From DASWNP01 sp036399175 (GTDB lineage: Bacteria > Acidobacteriota > Blastocatellia > Pyrinomonadales > Pyrinomonadaceae): a stretch of DNA of 64,000 nt. The DNA is taken from NCBI GenBank assembly GCA_036399175.1, contig DASWNP010000003.1, positions 1 to 64,000 on the forward strand. Reading direction: 5' to 3'. The notes under the pieces were generated by a model. It saw only the letters and a list, made by a program, of their open reading frames with translations, searched no databases and had not been told where the DNA came from. Below are positions 18,006-28,514 of the stretch, piece by piece. The translations under genes and the position numbers were made by a program. Each line of letters begins with the position of its first letter. Position 1 is the first letter of the stretch.

Positions 18006-19303
18006 ACGACTCATTCAACGCGCCGCTCGCCGAGGCGGATTCCTTGATTAGCCGGGCGATTGACCGCGAAGTGGCACGACAGGCCGACGGCCTGGAGCTT
18101 ATCGCCTCGGAGAATTTCGTCAGCGAAGCCGTGCTCGAAGCGATGGGCTCGGTCTTCACGAACAAGTACGCCGAAGGCTATCCGAAGAAGCGTTACTACG
18201 GCGGCTGCGAGTTCGTCGATGTGGTCGAGCAGGCGGCCATCGACCGCGCCAAACAGCTCTTCGGAGCCGAGCACGCCAACGTTCAGCCGCACTCGGGCGC
18301 GCAGGCCAACATGGCCGTCCTGCTCGCCGCCCTCTCCTACGGCGACCAGATTCTCGGCATGAACCTCTCACACGGCGGCCATCTCACTCACGGCCACCCT
18401 TTAAACTTCTCCGGCATCAGCTACAAGGTGGCCGACTACGGCGTCTCGCGCGAGACAGAGCAGATTGACTACGACGAGCTTCAACGCCTCGCCGAAGAGC
18501 ACCGCCCGAAGCTCATCATCTGCGGCGCGTCGGCCTACCCGCGCATCATCGACTTCGCGCGCCTCGGCGAAATCGCACGCTCCGTCGGCGCGCGCCTCAT
18601 GGCCGATGTCGCGCACATCGCCGGGCCAATCGTCGCCGGACTCCACCCTTCGCCCGTCCCGCACGCCGACTTCGTCACCACCACCACGCACAAGACCCTT
18701 CGGGGCCCGCGCGGCGGACTCATCCTCTGCCGCGAGGCCGACGCCAAAGAGATAGACAAGAAAGTCTTCCCAGGCGTGCAGGGCGGCCCGCTCGTCCACA
18801 TCATCGCGGCCAAAGCGGTCGCCTTCGGCGAAGCTCTGCGCGACGACTTCAAAGAGTACCAGCGACAGACGCTCGCCAACGCACGCGCCTTAGCCTCCGG
18901 CCTCCAGGAGCAAGGCTTTCGTCTCGTCTCCGGCGGCACGGACAATCATCTCCTCCTCGTCGATGTCTTCATGGGCGGCAAAGGCATCACCGGCAAAGTG
19001 GCCGAGAAGGCGCTCGAAGCCGCCGGTATCACCGTCAACAAAAACACCATCCCCTTCGACACCAACTCGCCCTTCACCGCCTCCGGCATACGCCTCGGCA
19101 CGCCCGCCCTCACCACACGCGGCATGCGCGAAGACGACATGAGACAGGTCGCACGCCTCATCAGTGAAGTCCTCCACGAGCCCGAATCCGAAGACACGCG
19201 CACCCGCGTCAAACAGTCCGTCCACGAACTCGCCGCCCGCTTCCCGCTCTACCCCAAGCGACTCCGGCAGACGCCCGAAGTCGAAGCGATGGGCGCAGAT
19301 TGA
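18002..19303 (+). CDS. glyA: Serine hydroxymethyltransferase
   Basis: A 433-residue PLP enzyme converting serine and tetrahydrofolate to glycine and 5,10-methylene-THF. Evidence includes [13 protein letters not shown] near the start, [13 protein letters not shown] (about residues 54-66), [21 protein letters not shown], and the PLP-lysine motif [14 protein letters not shown] (about 223-236). Length is normal. It is translationally coupled to rpiB, a pairing seen in several other phyla. Confidence 0.97.
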   Translation: MNDSFNAPLAEADSLISRAIDREVARQADGLELIASENFVSEAVLEAMGSVFTNKYAEGYPKKRYYGGCEFVDVVEQAAIDRAKQLFGAEHANVQPHSGAQANMAVLLAALSYGDQILGMNLSHGGHLTHGHPLNFSGISYKVADYGVSRETEQIDYDELQRLAEEHRPKLIICGASAYPRIIDFARLGEIARSVGARLMADVAHIAGPIVAGLHPSPVPHADFVTTTTHKTLRGPRGGLILCREADAKEIDKKVFPGVQGGPLVHIIAAKAVAFGEALRDDFKEYQRQTLANARALASGLQEQGFRLVSGGTDNHLLLVDVFMGGKGITGKVAEKALEAAGITVNKNTIPFDTNSPFTASGIRLGTPALTTRGMREDDMRQVARLISEVLHEPESEDTRTRVKQSVHELAARFPLYPKRLRQTPEVEAMGAD

Positions 19304-19316
19304 AAGGTAGTAAGAC

Positions 19317-19350
19317 GCGCCGTGAAATCTCAGATGATGAACGGCGCTTT
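19317..19350 (+). terminator. Likely terminator after glyA
   Basis: GCGCCGT (19317-19323) pairs with ACGGCGC (19341-19347), followed by TTT and a T-rich stretch. The loop is 17 bases. It lies just after the glyA stop. Confidence 0.5.
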
Positions 19351-19456
19351 CTGATTTGAAATGACTGAGCCGGTATCATCAAAGATTTAGATGCCCTCGG
19401 TAAGCTGACGCAGGTTTGCCCGCATCAAAGTCTCATTCAGTCTCAATCAGGTTTGC

Positions 19457-21436
19457 ATGGAAGAAATCTTCGGGCGCGATGGATTAATCGCACGCTCACA
19501 TCCAGAGTATGAATACCGACCCGGCCAGATACAGATGGCCGAGGCGGTTCTGCGTGCGTTCGAGGAGCGGCGGCACCTGATTGTCGAGGCGGGGACGGGG
19601 ACGGGGAAGACTCTGGCTTATCTCGTCCCGGCGATTGCGGCGGCGACGGCTCGCGGCGGTCGCGTCGTCATCTCGACGGGGACGAAGAATCTGCAAGAGC
19701 AGTTGATGGAGAAGGACATCCCCTTCCTGCAACGCGTGCTGAAACGAAAATTTACAGCCGCTTACATGAAGGGGCGAAACAATTACGCCTGCCTCTACCG
19801 CATCAAGCGTGCGGAGGGTGCGCCCGTGCTGGATAACTTCGAGGATGTCGATTACTTCGAGGAGGTCAGGCATTGGGCGCGCGAGTCGCAGACGGGCGAC
19901 AGGGCGGAGTTGACGGAGTTGCCGGAAAACCTCTCCTTCTGGCGTCATATCGACGCGCGCTCCGAGATTTGTCTCGGGCAGAAGTGCGCGGAGTACGACG
20001 CCTGCTTTATCACGCGGATGCGGCAGCGCGCAAACGACGCAGACATCGTCATCGTCAATCATCATCTCTTCTTCGCAGACCTCGCGCTGCGGGGCGGCGA
20101 GTATGGGCAGGTCATCCCGGATTATCAGGCAGTCATCTTCGACGAGGCGCACGCGGTCGAAGATGTGGCGGCGGAATATTTCGGCGCGCAGGTGTCGAGC
20201 TACATGGTGGAAGACCTCCTGCGCGATTTGTCGAATCTGCCGATTACCGACGTGAGCGCCAATCGTGAGTTGACGCGAAGCGCGGGGCGCGTGGCGCGCT
20301 TCGCCGAGCAGTTCTGGATGGGCTTTCGAGACGGGCGCGGCGAGGAAGGGAGATTCCCTATCCTGCCGGGCACGTTCGCGCGCAAGCGCAAGGACGGCGA
20401 GATAGAGGCGACGCCGCTCGGCCAGTCGTACCTAAGCCTCGACGGCGCGCTGCAACGCATGGAGACGACGCTCGACGCGCTCAGGGAGAAGCCGCCCGAA
20501 GTTGAGAATCTCGTAAGGCGCATCAGGGAGTTGCGCTTCAATCTTGAGTTCATCGTCGCGGGCGACGACGCGCGCTACGTCTACTGGATGGAGCGGCGCG
20601 GGCGCGGCGCGTTCCTGCGCGCTTCGCCCATAGACGTTTCCACGCTGCTTCAGGACAAGCTCTTCGAGCGCGTCGAGACGGTCGTGCTCACTTCGGCGAC
20701 GCTGGCGAGCGCGGGCAGCTTCGCCTTCGTGCGCGAGCGGCTGGGGCTGCCCGAAGAGTCGGACGAGCTGGTCGCGCCTTCGGGCTACGATTACAGGAAT
20801 CAGTCGATACTCTATCTGCCGCCGCGCATGCCCGACCCTCGCTCGCCGCAGTTTGCCGACGCGGCGGCGGAAGAGGTCTTGAAGCTCCTGGAAGTCTCAA
20901 GGGGCAGAGCCTTCGTGCTCTCGACATCGCTGAGCGGCATGCGTGCGCTCTACGAACGCGTCGCGCCGCGAGTGGACTTTCCATGCTTCGTGCAGGGCAG
21001 CGCGTCGAAGGCCGGGCTGCTCGACAAGTTTCGCAAGACGCCGAATGCCGTGCTCTTCGCCACGTCGAGTTTCTGGCAGGGCGTGGACGTGCGCGGCGAG
21101 CAGTTGTCGTGCGTGATTATCGACAAGCTGCCGTTCGCCGTGCCGAGCGACCCGGTAGTTGCCGCTCGGCAGCGTTACATAGACGAGCAGGGCGGCTCCA
21201 GCTTCTACGAGTACAGCGTGCCGCAGGCCATCATCAGCCTCAAGCAGGGGCTCGGACGTTTAATTCGAAGCGCGACCGATAGGGGCGTGCTCGCCGTGCT
21301 CGACCCGCGACTTCGCACGCAGGGCTATGGGCGGCTCTTTCTTCAAAGCCTGCCGCCCTGTCGCGTCACTTCCAATCTCTCGGAGGTCGCGCGGATGTTT
21401 GAAACGGAGTTTCAAGTCTCAGGCTTCAAGTCTTAG
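19457..21436 (+). CDS. DinG-family ATP-dependent DNA helicase
   Basis: A 659-residue superfamily 2 helicase of the DinG/XPD type with 5'-3' polarity in the family. Walker A is EAGTGTGKTLAYL (about residues 44-56) and the DEAH box is FDEAHAVEDVA. Between them four Cys (NYAC near 113, then C-L-G-Q-K-C and C about six residues later) should hold a 4Fe-4S cluster. Later motifs are VVLTSATLAS, FWQGVDVRGEQL and QGLGRLIRS (motif VI with the Arg finger). It acts in DNA repair or R-loop and G4 resolution in known members. The last codons (QVSGFKS) and stop lie in a repeat element. Confidence 0.9.
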   Translation: MEEIFGRDGLIARSHPEYEYRPGQIQMAEAVLRAFEERRHLIVEAGTGTGKTLAYLVPAIAAATARGGRVVISTGTKNLQEQLMEKDIPFLQRVLKRKFTAAYMKGRNNYACLYRIKRAEGAPVLDNFEDVDYFEEVRHWARESQTGDRAELTELPENLSFWRHIDARSEICLGQKCAEYDACFITRMRQRANDADIVIVNHHLFFADLALRGGEYGQVIPDYQAVIFDEAHAVEDVAAEYFGAQVSSYMVEDLLRDLSNLPITDVSANRELTRSAGRVARFAEQFWMGFRDGRGEEGRFPILPGTFARKRKDGEIEATPLGQSYLSLDGALQRMETTLDALREKPPEVENLVRRIRELRFNLEFIVAGDDARYVYWMERRGRGAFLRASPIDVSTLLQDKLFERVETVVLTSATLASAGSFAFVRERLGLPEESDELVAPSGYDYRNQSILYLPPRMPDPRSPQFADAAAEEVLKLLEVSRGRAFVLSTSLSGMRALYERVAPRVDFPCFVQGSASKAGLLDKFRKTPNAVLFATSSFWQGVDVRGEQLSCVIIDKLPFAVPSDPVVAARQRYIDEQGGSSFYEYSVPQAIISLKQGLGRLIRSATDRGVLAVLDPRLRTQGYGRLFLQSLPPCRVTSNLSEVARMFETEFQVSGFKS

Positions 21437-21481
21437 GTTTGAGCTTCCCTGGCTTGCAACATCAAACTTTAAACCTGAAAC
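21409..21481. repeat. Heptamer inverted repeat at DinG end / queD leader
   Basis: Left arm 21409-21443 reads TTTCAAG, TCTCAGG, CTTCAAG, TCTTAGG, TTTGAGC; right arm 21462-21481 reads CAAACTT, TAAACCT, GAAAC. The DinG-family stop codon (21434-21436) is inside the left arm and the queD start is 11 bases after the right arm. Confidence 0.65.
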
Positions 21482-21491
21482 CGGGAGAGCT

Positions 21492-21875
21492 ATGGGCGGA
21501 ATTTTTGAAGTGATGATTGAGCGCAACTTTTCCAGCGCGCACCAGTTGCGCGGCTACAAGGGAAAGTGCGAAAACCTGCACGGACATAATTACCGTATCG
21601 AAATCTTCGCGCGCGGGCGCGAGCTGGACAACATCGGGCTGCTCGTCGATTTCGGCGAGCTGAAGGCGGCTGCCGACGAAGTTGTCCAGTATCTCGACCA
21701 CCGCAACATCAACGAGCTTCCGCCCTTCGACGAAGAGCTAAACCCCTCGGCTGAAAACCTCGCCCGCTACATCTTAGAGCGCGTCGCCTCAAGAGTCGGC
21801 GACACGCGCGTCGAAGTCTACAAGGTTCGCTGCTACGAGACGCCGACGAGCGTCGCCACCTATCAAATCGACTAA
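21492..21875 (+). CDS. queD: 6-carboxy-5,6,7,8-tetrahydropterin synthase QueD
   Basis: A 127-residue QueD/PTPS-family enzyme acting on dihydroneopterin triphosphate on the way to queuosine. Zinc ligands are seen as SSAHQLRG (His) and CENLHGHNY (HGH), with the catalytic Cys a few residues before them; LLVDFGELK, YLDHRNIN and CYETPTSVATY complete the signature. The ATG at 21492 (MGGIFEVMIE) is preferred to upstream codons that fall in the DinG gene. No other queuosine gene is in the window. Confidence 0.92.
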   Translation: MGGIFEVMIERNFSSAHQLRGYKGKCENLHGHNYRIEIFARGRELDNIGLLVDFGELKAAADEVVQYLDHRNINELPPFDEELNPSAENLARYILERVASRVGDTRVEVYKVRCYETPTSVATYQID

Positions 21876-21990
21876 GTCTGGAGTCTGGAGTCGAGAGTCT
21901 GGAGTCTGAAAACTTGAATCCAAAGTGAAAAGCCCGGTACATCTGGCCGGGCTTTTTGACTTCAGACTCTCGACTCCAGACTCCAGACTC
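21875..21990. repeat. Heptamer inverted repeat (AGTCTGG family) with a terminator in its apex
   Basis: Left arm 21875-21909 reads AGTCTGG, AGTCTGG, AGTCGAG, AGTCTGG, AGTCTGA; right arm 21958-21990 has the complement (GACTCTC, GACTCCA, GACTCCA, GACTC). It separates convergent queD and the NtrC gene. Confidence 0.88.
21928..21957. terminator. Intrinsic bidirectional terminator between queD and the NtrC gene
   Basis: AAAAGCCCGG (21928-21937) pairs with CCGGGCTTTT (21947-21956), followed by a T-run on both strands. This canonical terminator is nested in the apex of the surrounding heptamer repeat. Confidence 0.85.
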
Positions 21991-21991
21991 T

Positions 21992-23407
21992 TTATGAAGT
22001 GATAAGCGTGGGGATGTCGATTTTGTATTTCCTGATTTTGCTGTAGAGGCGCGGGCGGTAGATGCCGAGGAGGTTAGCCGCCGCCTGCTTGTTGCCGCCG
22101 GTGCGCTGGAGCGTCTTTTCGATGACGAGCTTTTCTATCTCTTCGAGCGTCAGGTTGGGTGGCACGTCCCAGGCTGCGGATTGAGCGGCCTTTTCGGGAA
22201 GCGCGCCGTTGTCGAAGGGAAGGTCGAGCGGCTCAATCTTGTTGCTTTTGGCGAGCAGGACGGCGCGCTCGATAACATTCTGCATCTCGCGGACGTTGCC
22301 CGGCCAGGCGTGACCGAAGAGGCGCTGGTAGGCAGCCTGCGAGATGCCCGTGATGGGGCGCTGGTACTTGCGCGCGTACATCTTGAGGAAGTGCTCTGCG
22401 AGCAGTTGGATGTCCTCGGTGCGCTCGCGCAAAGGGGGGACGTGAATGGTGATGGTCGAGATGCGATAGAAGAGGTCGTCGCGCAGGATGCCGTCGCGGA
22501 TGGCGTCGGCCGGGGGACGGTTCGTGGAAGTGATGAGACGGAAATCGACGGCGTAGGTTCGCTCCGAGCCGATTTTCCGGTAGCTGCGCTCTTGCAGCAC
22601 GCGCAGCAGCTTCGGCTGAAGCTCGACGGGCATTTCGGCGATTTCGTCTAGGAGGAGCGAGCCTCCGGCGGCGTGCTGGATGAGACCGTCTTTGTCTGCG
22701 TGCGCGCCGGTGAACGCGCCTCTCGTGTGGCCGAATAGCTCCGACTCGATGAGTTCTTTCGGAAGAGCCGCGCAGTTCACCTTGATGAAGGGTTTCTTGA
22801 CGCGCAGAGAGTTGTAGTGGATGGCGTTGGCGATAAGCTCTTTGCCCGTGCCCGATTCGCCGACGATGAGGACGTTGGCGTCGGACTTGGCGACCGATTC
22901 GATGGTCTCATAAATCGTCTGCATCGACTTCGACGAGCCGATGATGTTGAAATACTCCGTGCGCGTCGAAAGCTGTCGGCGCATGGTCTCGGTTTCGGCC
23001 ATCAGCTCGCGGCGCTCCAGAGCTTTCTCGACGAGCGGTTGCAGCATCTCGAAGTCGAAGGGTTTTTCGAGAAACCAGAACGCGCCCGCCTTCGTGGCTT
23101 CCACCGCGCGAGCCACCGAGCCGTAGCCGGTCATCACGATAACTTCGGTGGAGGGCTGCGCGTCTTTGACGTGGCGCAGCACTTCGAGCCCGTCCGTATC
23201 AGGCAGTTGCAGGTCGCAAATCACCAGATGATGTCCGCCTCTATCAAAAAGCTCGATGGCCTCGGCTCCGTTTGAAGCCGTGTCCACCGTGTAACCGTCC
23301 TCGACCAGATTCTGCTTGAGCGAATCGGCCATCATCGGTTCGTCGTCAACCACCAGAATGCGTACGTCTTTACGTTCCACCTTCGGTCTGCCTCCCTGTT
23401 TGAAATG

Positions 23408-23410
<3 letters not shown>
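21992..23410 (-). CDS. Sigma-54-dependent NtrC-family response regulator
   Basis: A 472-residue regulator with receiver, AAA+ and Fis-type DNA-binding domains. The receiver has the acidic pair DDE, phospho-Asp in VICDLQLPDTDG (about residue 62) and Lys in FLEKPFDF. The AAA+ domain (about 155-390) shows GESGTGKE (Walker A), GAFTGA (sigma-54 contact) and GGSLLLDEIAEM (Walker B). The C-terminal helix-turn-helix is GGNKQAAANLLGIYRPRLYSKI. It pairs with the kinase at 23475 on the same strand, 64 bases upstream across a repeat element. Targets are unknown. Confidence 0.93.
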
Positions 23411-24158
<748 letters not shown>

Positions 24159-24373
24159 TCTGCTCGCAAGCGTGTGCCCGTAGCTGTCCTAAAGCATCGT
24201 TTGAGTCGGCAGCAAGTCAAGCGGCCTGTACGGATTAAACCCAAACGATTGTGTTCTTTGTGTCGTGTTTCGATGCGGCATCTTAACAAAAAAGCGGAGT
24301 GTTCTCAAGTCATACGTTAGTAAAAACGGGGGCGCTTGAATGAGAGGTCAAAGATGAGAGGGCGAGGCAGGCG

Positions 24374-24766
24374 ATGGTAGACAAGGCGGATGGTCTGATG
24401 ACGGTCATGGTGGTCGAGGATTTCGAGGATAACCGCTTTATGATGAGGCGTTTGCTTGAAATGAGCGGCTACCGCGTGGTCGAGGCCATTAACGGCCAAG
24501 AGGCAGTGGAGAAGGCACGCCGCGAGCTGCCCGACCTGATTTTGATGGATTTGAGCCTGCCTCTGCTCGACGGGCTGGCCGCCACGCGCCGCATACGCGA
24601 GCAGGAACAACTCAAAAAAGTGCCGATTGTCGCCGTCTCCGCCCACGACACGGCAGATTTCCACGCCGAAGCCCTCGCCGCCGGGTGCAACGAATACGTC
24701 ACCAAGCCCATCGATTTCGACCAACTGGAGAGCCTTCTCAGTCGCCTGACTGCTCGGCAATCGTGA
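24374..24766 (+). CDS. Single-domain response regulator (CheY-like)
   Basis: A 130-residue receiver domain with no output domain. The acidic pocket is VVEDFED, the phospho-Asp is in LILMDLSLPLLDG (about residue 60), Ser/Thr is in VAVSAHD, and the Lys is in YVTKPIDFDQ. It likely relays signals to or from the large sensor kinase three genes downstream; the next two genes run the same way. The 215 bases upstream show no clear promoter. The TGA stop lies inside a repeat element. Confidence 0.9.
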   Translation: MVDKADGLMTVMVVEDFEDNRFMMRRLLEMSGYRVVEAINGQEAVEKARRELPDLILMDLSLPLLDGLAATRRIREQEQLKKVPIVAVSAHDTADFHAEALAAGCNEYVTKPIDFDQLESLLSRLTARQS

Positions 24767-24863
24767 ATCGGCAATCGTCAATCGTGAAAGCCATCAATCT
24801 TCAATCGTCAATAGATAAAACCTAAGTTCTTTACTATTTACGATTGACGATTTACGATTGCCG
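24756..24863. repeat. Heptamer inverted repeat (CAATCGT family)
   Basis: Left arm 24756-24814 contains CAATCGT, GAATCGG, CAATCGT, CAATCGT, GAAAG and more; right arm 24832-24862 reads ACTATTT, ACGATTG, ACGATTT, ACGATTG. The apex core AATAG...CTATT is shared with the element at 38551-38623. Confidence 0.85.
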
Positions 24864-24867
24864 AATC

Positions 24868-25386
24868 ATGCTTGAACAGTTTACGCCCCTTTTTCGGCAG
24901 CAGACCGATGCCCTCACGCGCAAGTGGGTGGACGGCGTCTACGCCGACCGCCGGACGGAGCTGCCGACGCTTCTGACCTATCGACAGCTCGTCGAGCATC
25001 TGCCGGAGCTGTTCGACGAACTGGCGCGCGTCATCGATGCGCAGGCTTCCCACAGCGAAATCCTCGAAGCCGTCCGGCGTCTGCGCTTCCACGCGCAGGT
25101 GCGTTTTCAGCAGGGCGTGCTGATTGACGAAGTGGCACGCGAGTTGATAATCCTCCGAGATGTACTGAACGATTTTCTGTGGCGCAACGGACTCGGCGTC
25201 ACTGAAGGGGACATCTGGGAATTGCGCGACGCGCTCCGGCGCATTCATACCTTTGTTGACGAGTTGCTCGCGCAGACGGTGTTGATTTACGCGGCGAGCC
25301 TGCGCCCGAACGTCCAGACGCGCACTTCGACCTGGCCGCCGCCGCGCCGCCGGAAGACCGATTTCCCGGAACGCGACGAGCGATGA
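24868..25386 (+). CDS. RsbRD N-terminal-like domain protein
   Basis: A 172-residue all-helical protein resembling the RsbRD/RsbU N-terminal domain (PF14361), which is found at the front of stressosome proteins and kinases. Helices include LTRKWVDGVYADRRTELPTL near the start and RRLRFHAQVRFQQGVLIDEVARELIILRDVL in the middle; the C-terminal about 25 residues are basic and disordered. Here the domain stands alone. It overlaps the sensor-kinase gene by 4 bases (ATGA), so it may act as a detached sensory module of that kinase. The ATG at 24868 is chosen because the earlier in-frame codon falls inside the repeat. Confidence 0.7.
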   Translation: MLEQFTPLFRQQTDALTRKWVDGVYADRRTELPTLLTYRQLVEHLPELFDELARVIDAQASHSEILEAVRRLRFHAQVRFQQGVLIDEVARELIILRDVLNDFLWRNGLGVTEGDIWELRDALRRIHTFVDELLAQTVLIYAASLRPNVQTRTSTWPPPRRRKTDFPERDER

Positions 25387-27749
25387 AGCGAAGGCATGAA
25401 ACGGCAACTCAATTCGACGTTCGCACCAAGCTCCTAGTGATGCTGGCGCTGCTGTCGCTGCCGCTCCTCATCATCAGCCTCGTCCAGCTCGGAAGCTACC
25501 AGCGAAGCCTCAACGAACAGGCACACACCATCACGCGCGTCGAGCTTTCGGCCACAGCCGGAGCGCTCGAATCGTGGCTCGCAGACAACCGCTCGCTCGT
25601 CGAGCAGAACGCGCCTCTGACGCCCGCCGCCGCGCGCGACCTCTACACGCACCTGCACAAACACGCCGCGCCCACAGCCGACACCGCCATCACGGTCGTC
25701 GATGCGGGCGGGCGCTCTTTCTCCGACCCCTTCGCGCCCCCGCGCACACTCGAACGCTTGCCCGACGGCGTAGTCCAGCACAAGTGGAAAGACGGCGTGA
25801 CGCGTCTGACCGATGCGCGGCGCGTCGAGCCTTTCGGCTGGAGCGTGGCCGTCGGCGTGCCTCTGCCGGAGAACACGCCCGCAGGCCGCTCCATCCTGAC
25901 GCTGACGGCGACCTGGGCGCTGGCTCTCATCGCCTCGATTCTGCTCGGCTGGTGGGCTGTCGGGCGCTTCACTAAGCCTCTGCGCGAGCTGGCCGCATCC
26001 GTCTCGACGCTCGGCGAAGGACAGTTAGAGGAGCGCGTGGCCGTCGAGACCGACGACGAAGTGGGCACGCTCGCCAACAGCTTCAACGTCATGGCGACGC
26101 GTCTTCAGGGCAAGTTTGAAGAGCTGCGCACTCAGGGCTCTTTCATCGAAGAGGTGCTCGACAGCCTGCCGCTCGGCGTCGCCGTGCTCGACGCGAGCCT
26201 CATCGTGCAGCGCGCCAACCAGACTTTCGCACGCCTCGTCGGGCGCGATGCGGCGCAGCTCGCCGGGCGCGGCCTCTACGAGGCGGCGGCGGGGCTCGCC
26301 GTCCTGAGCGAGGTGGTCGAAGACGTGCGGCGCACGCGCCGTGCGTTCGTCAACTACGGTCTGCCTTTGGAGCTGGTCGCGCGTCGCGCGGGCGACGCCG
26401 AAGAAGGACAGAAGTTCTGGGACATCATCATGTGGCCGACCACCGAGCGCAGCGTCGGGCGCGGCGATGTCATCGTCATCCTCTCGGAAGTCTCCAAGCG
26501 CGTGCGCGCCGAAAAGCTCGCCACCTCGGCCTTCGCCGCAGAGAAGGCGCGAGCCGCAGAGCTTGAGAGCGTCATCAACCAGATGAACGAGGGCGTCATC
26601 ATCGTCGATGCGCGCGGGCTCTACCGCGTCAACCCGGCGGCGGCGCGCATCCTCGCGCGCGACCCCGGCGAGTTCCGCGACGGCGTCGCAGCTCTCATCG
26701 ACGACATGGAGCTGCGCGACCTGCAACGCGAACCCCTCGCTCCTTCGCAGACGCCCCTGGGGCGCGCTCTCGAACACGGCGAACGCATCACGGGCGAGCA
26801 CGTCCTCATCGTGCGCGGCGAAGAGGAGCGCGTGCTGGAAGTCAGCGTCACGCCGCTCGTCAACGAGACGAGCAAGCGAAGCGACGGCATCGTCGCCGTC
26901 TTCCACGACGTGACCGAAGAGGTGCGCCGCCACACCGAAGTCGTCGAAGCCTACGACCGTCTGCGCGAGCACGACCGGCTCAAGTCGGCCTTCGTCGCCA
27001 ACGTCAGCCACGAGCTGCGCACGCCCTTAAACGTCATCATCGGCCTCTGCCAACTGCTTGAGCGCGACCGGCAGCTTCCGCTCGCGCCTCTGCAAACGGA
27101 GGCCATCGTCCGCATGGAGCGCAACGCGCGAAACCTTCTGGAGCTGGTCAACGACCTGCTCGACTATTCGCGCCTCGAAGCTGGACGCGGCGCACTGCAC
27201 CTGGAGAACGTCGATGTGCTCGGCATCGTCAGAGAGGCTGTCGATTCTTACGCGCCCGACGCGCGCGAGCGCGGCATCGAGCTGAGCGCGCTGGTCGAGC
27301 CAGGGCTGACGACAGTCCTCACAGACCGTCACAAGCTCTCGCAGGTTTTGTCGAATCTGGTGAGCAACGCCGTCAAGTTCACTTCGACGGGCGCGGTCGT
27401 CATTCACGCCGGAGTCGTCGATGAGCAGCGCTGGTTCATGGAGGTCAGGGATACAGGCATCGGCATGTCGAGCGATGCGCTCGAATACATCTTCGACGGC
27501 TTCCGGCAGGTGGACGAACGCCTCGCACGCTCCTATAGCGGCGTCGGGCTCGGCCTGGCGATAACGCGCAAAATCGTCGAGCTGCTCGAAGGCGAAATCA
27601 CGGTCGAGAGCAAGCAGAACGAGGGCAGCCGCTTCCGCATCACTTGGCCGCGCGTCGCGCGCCAACGCACCGGCACCGGCTCGCTCGTCGCCGACGGCAA
27701 AACCTCGCCCACCATAGACCGCACGGGCTGGCGCGCACGCGCAAGCTGA
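25383..27749 (+). CDS. Membrane sensor histidine kinase (HAMP-PAS-PAS-HisKA-HATPase)
   Basis: A 788-residue kinase. Helix 1 (LLVMLALLSLPLLIISLV) and helix 2 (TATWALALIASILLGWW, about residues 175-191) bracket an extracytoplasmic domain of about 140 residues. HAMP follows (FTKPLRELAASVSTLG), then two PAS-like regions (about 262-380 and 395-520). The H-box is FVANVSHELRTPLNVI, the N-box NLVSNAVKF, G1 DTGIGMSS and G2 GVGLGLAITRKIVEL. No receiver is attached, so the single-domain receiver at 24374 is a likely partner. The signal is unknown. Confidence 0.92.
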   Translation: MKRRHETATQFDVRTKLLVMLALLSLPLLIISLVQLGSYQRSLNEQAHTITRVELSATAGALESWLADNRSLVEQNAPLTPAAARDLYTHLHKHAAPTADTAITVVDAGGRSFSDPFAPPRTLERLPDGVVQHKWKDGVTRLTDARRVEPFGWSVAVGVPLPENTPAGRSILTLTATWALALIASILLGWWAVGRFTKPLRELAASVSTLGEGQLEERVAVETDDEVGTLANSFNVMATRLQGKFEELRTQGSFIEEVLDSLPLGVAVLDASLIVQRANQTFARLVGRDAAQLAGRGLYEAAAGLAVLSEVVEDVRRTRRAFVNYGLPLELVARRAGDAEEGQKFWDIIMWPTTERSVGRGDVIVILSEVSKRVRAEKLATSAFAAEKARAAELESVINQMNEGVIIVDARGLYRVNPAAARILARDPGEFRDGVAALIDDMELRDLQREPLAPSQTPLGRALEHGERITGEHVLIVRGEEERVLEVSVTPLVNETSKRSDGIVAVFHDVTEEVRRHTEVVEAYDRLREHDRLKSAFVANVSHELRTPLNVIIGLCQLLERDRQLPLAPLQTEAIVRMERNARNLLELVNDLLDYSRLEAGRGALHLENVDVLGIVREAVDSYAPDARERGIELSALVEPGLTTVLTDRHKLSQVLSNLVSNAVKFTSTGAVVIHAGVVDEQRWFMEVRDTGIGMSSDALEYIFDGFRQVDERLARSYSGVGLGLAITRKIVELLEGEITVESKQNEGSRFRITWPRVARQRTGTGSLVADGKTSPTIDRTGWRARAS

Positions 27750-27753
27750 AAGC

Positions 27754-27833
27754 AGTTTCCAGTTTTGAGTTTTCAGTTTTCAGCAGAGGCGATTGCCTGT
27801 TACTGAAAACTGAAAACCGAAAACTGAAAACTC
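27754..27833. repeat. Heptamer inverted repeat (GTTTTCA family)
   Basis: Left arm 27755-27784 reads TTTCCAG, TTTTGAG, TTTTCAG, TTTTCAG; right arm 27802-27832 reads CTGAAAA, CTGAAAA, CCGAAAA, CTGAAAA. The apex is short (GCGATTGC palindrome). It follows the kinase stop and precedes the next gene by about 23 bases. Confidence 0.88.
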
Positions 27834-27855
27834 TCTTCCATGTTAGAATGTCGTT

Positions 27856-28365
27856 ATGTCTCAGGCGGAAAAGAGTGTGGAAGAGAAGGACACGACGCGC
27901 CGCACTATCTTCATTATCGTGGCGCTCGGCTCGGCGCTGCTCGTGGCCGGACTCGTCTATCTTGCGACGCGCCCGGCAGCGCGCACGGGCGAGGCGCGAC
28001 TTGAAGGCGCGATGCGCCCCGACTCGAAGGAGTTTGAGCCCTTCCGCGAACGCCTGCTCGTCGAGTTCAACGCCGACGAGCAGGCCAAGCAGTCCGACCG
28101 CCCGCTCGGCGATGTCGTGATTACGATGACCCCGACGGTGCGCAATTTCACGGGACGTACCATCAACGGCCTTGAGCTGCACGCCGTCGGCCTCGACCTC
28201 TCCGGCCAAGTCGTCAAAGAGCGCCACTTCATTCTCATCCCGACCCGCCAGGCCGAGCTTGCGCCCAACAAGACGCTCAGCGTTCCCATCACCTTCGAGG
28301 GCATCAGGAAAGACAACGTGCCCGCGAGCCTTAAAGTCGAATTGTCGGGCGTGAAATTCAAGTAG
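27856..28365 (+). CDS. Membrane-anchored protein of unknown function
   Basis: I do not recognise a named family. The 169-residue protein has one N-terminal anchor (IFIIVALGSALLVAGLVYLA, about residues 18-37) and a soluble part that is probably a beta-sandwich, with repeated strand-like phrases (VVITMTPTVRNFTGRTINGLELHAVGLD, LSVPITFEGI). Such modules resemble the FxLYD or DUF2393-type domains found in acidobacterial envelope proteins, but this is only a likeness. It stands alone between two hairpin elements. Confidence 0.68.
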   Translation: MSQAEKSVEEKDTTRRTIFIIVALGSALLVAGLVYLATRPAARTGEARLEGAMRPDSKEFEPFRERLLVEFNADEQAKQSDRPLGDVVITMTPTVRNFTGRTINGLELHAVGLDLSGQVVKERHFILIPTRQAELAPNKTLSVPITFEGIRKDNVPASLKVELSGVKFK

Positions 28366-28412
28366 CGGAATCGGGTCTCACGCCGGATTTCAACACGAGA
28401 GAGCGCAAAGAA

Positions 28413-28454
28413 GCGCGGAGAAGACAGGAGTTATCTGCTCTGTCTTCTCCGCGC
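28413..28454. terminator. Strong hairpin between convergent genes
   Basis: GCGCGGAGAAGACAG (28413-28427) pairs perfectly with CTGTCTTCTCCGCGC (28440-28454) over a 12-base loop. Outer bases (CGCAAAGAAG against CTCTTCGCG) extend it imperfectly. It separates the membrane-protein gene from the convergent DUF4139 gene. Confidence 0.7.
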
Positions 28455-28514
28455 CTCTTCGCGTTAAATCAAATCCGACTGACGCTCGACCGAAACTCAC
28501 ATCGAGCGTTGCTC

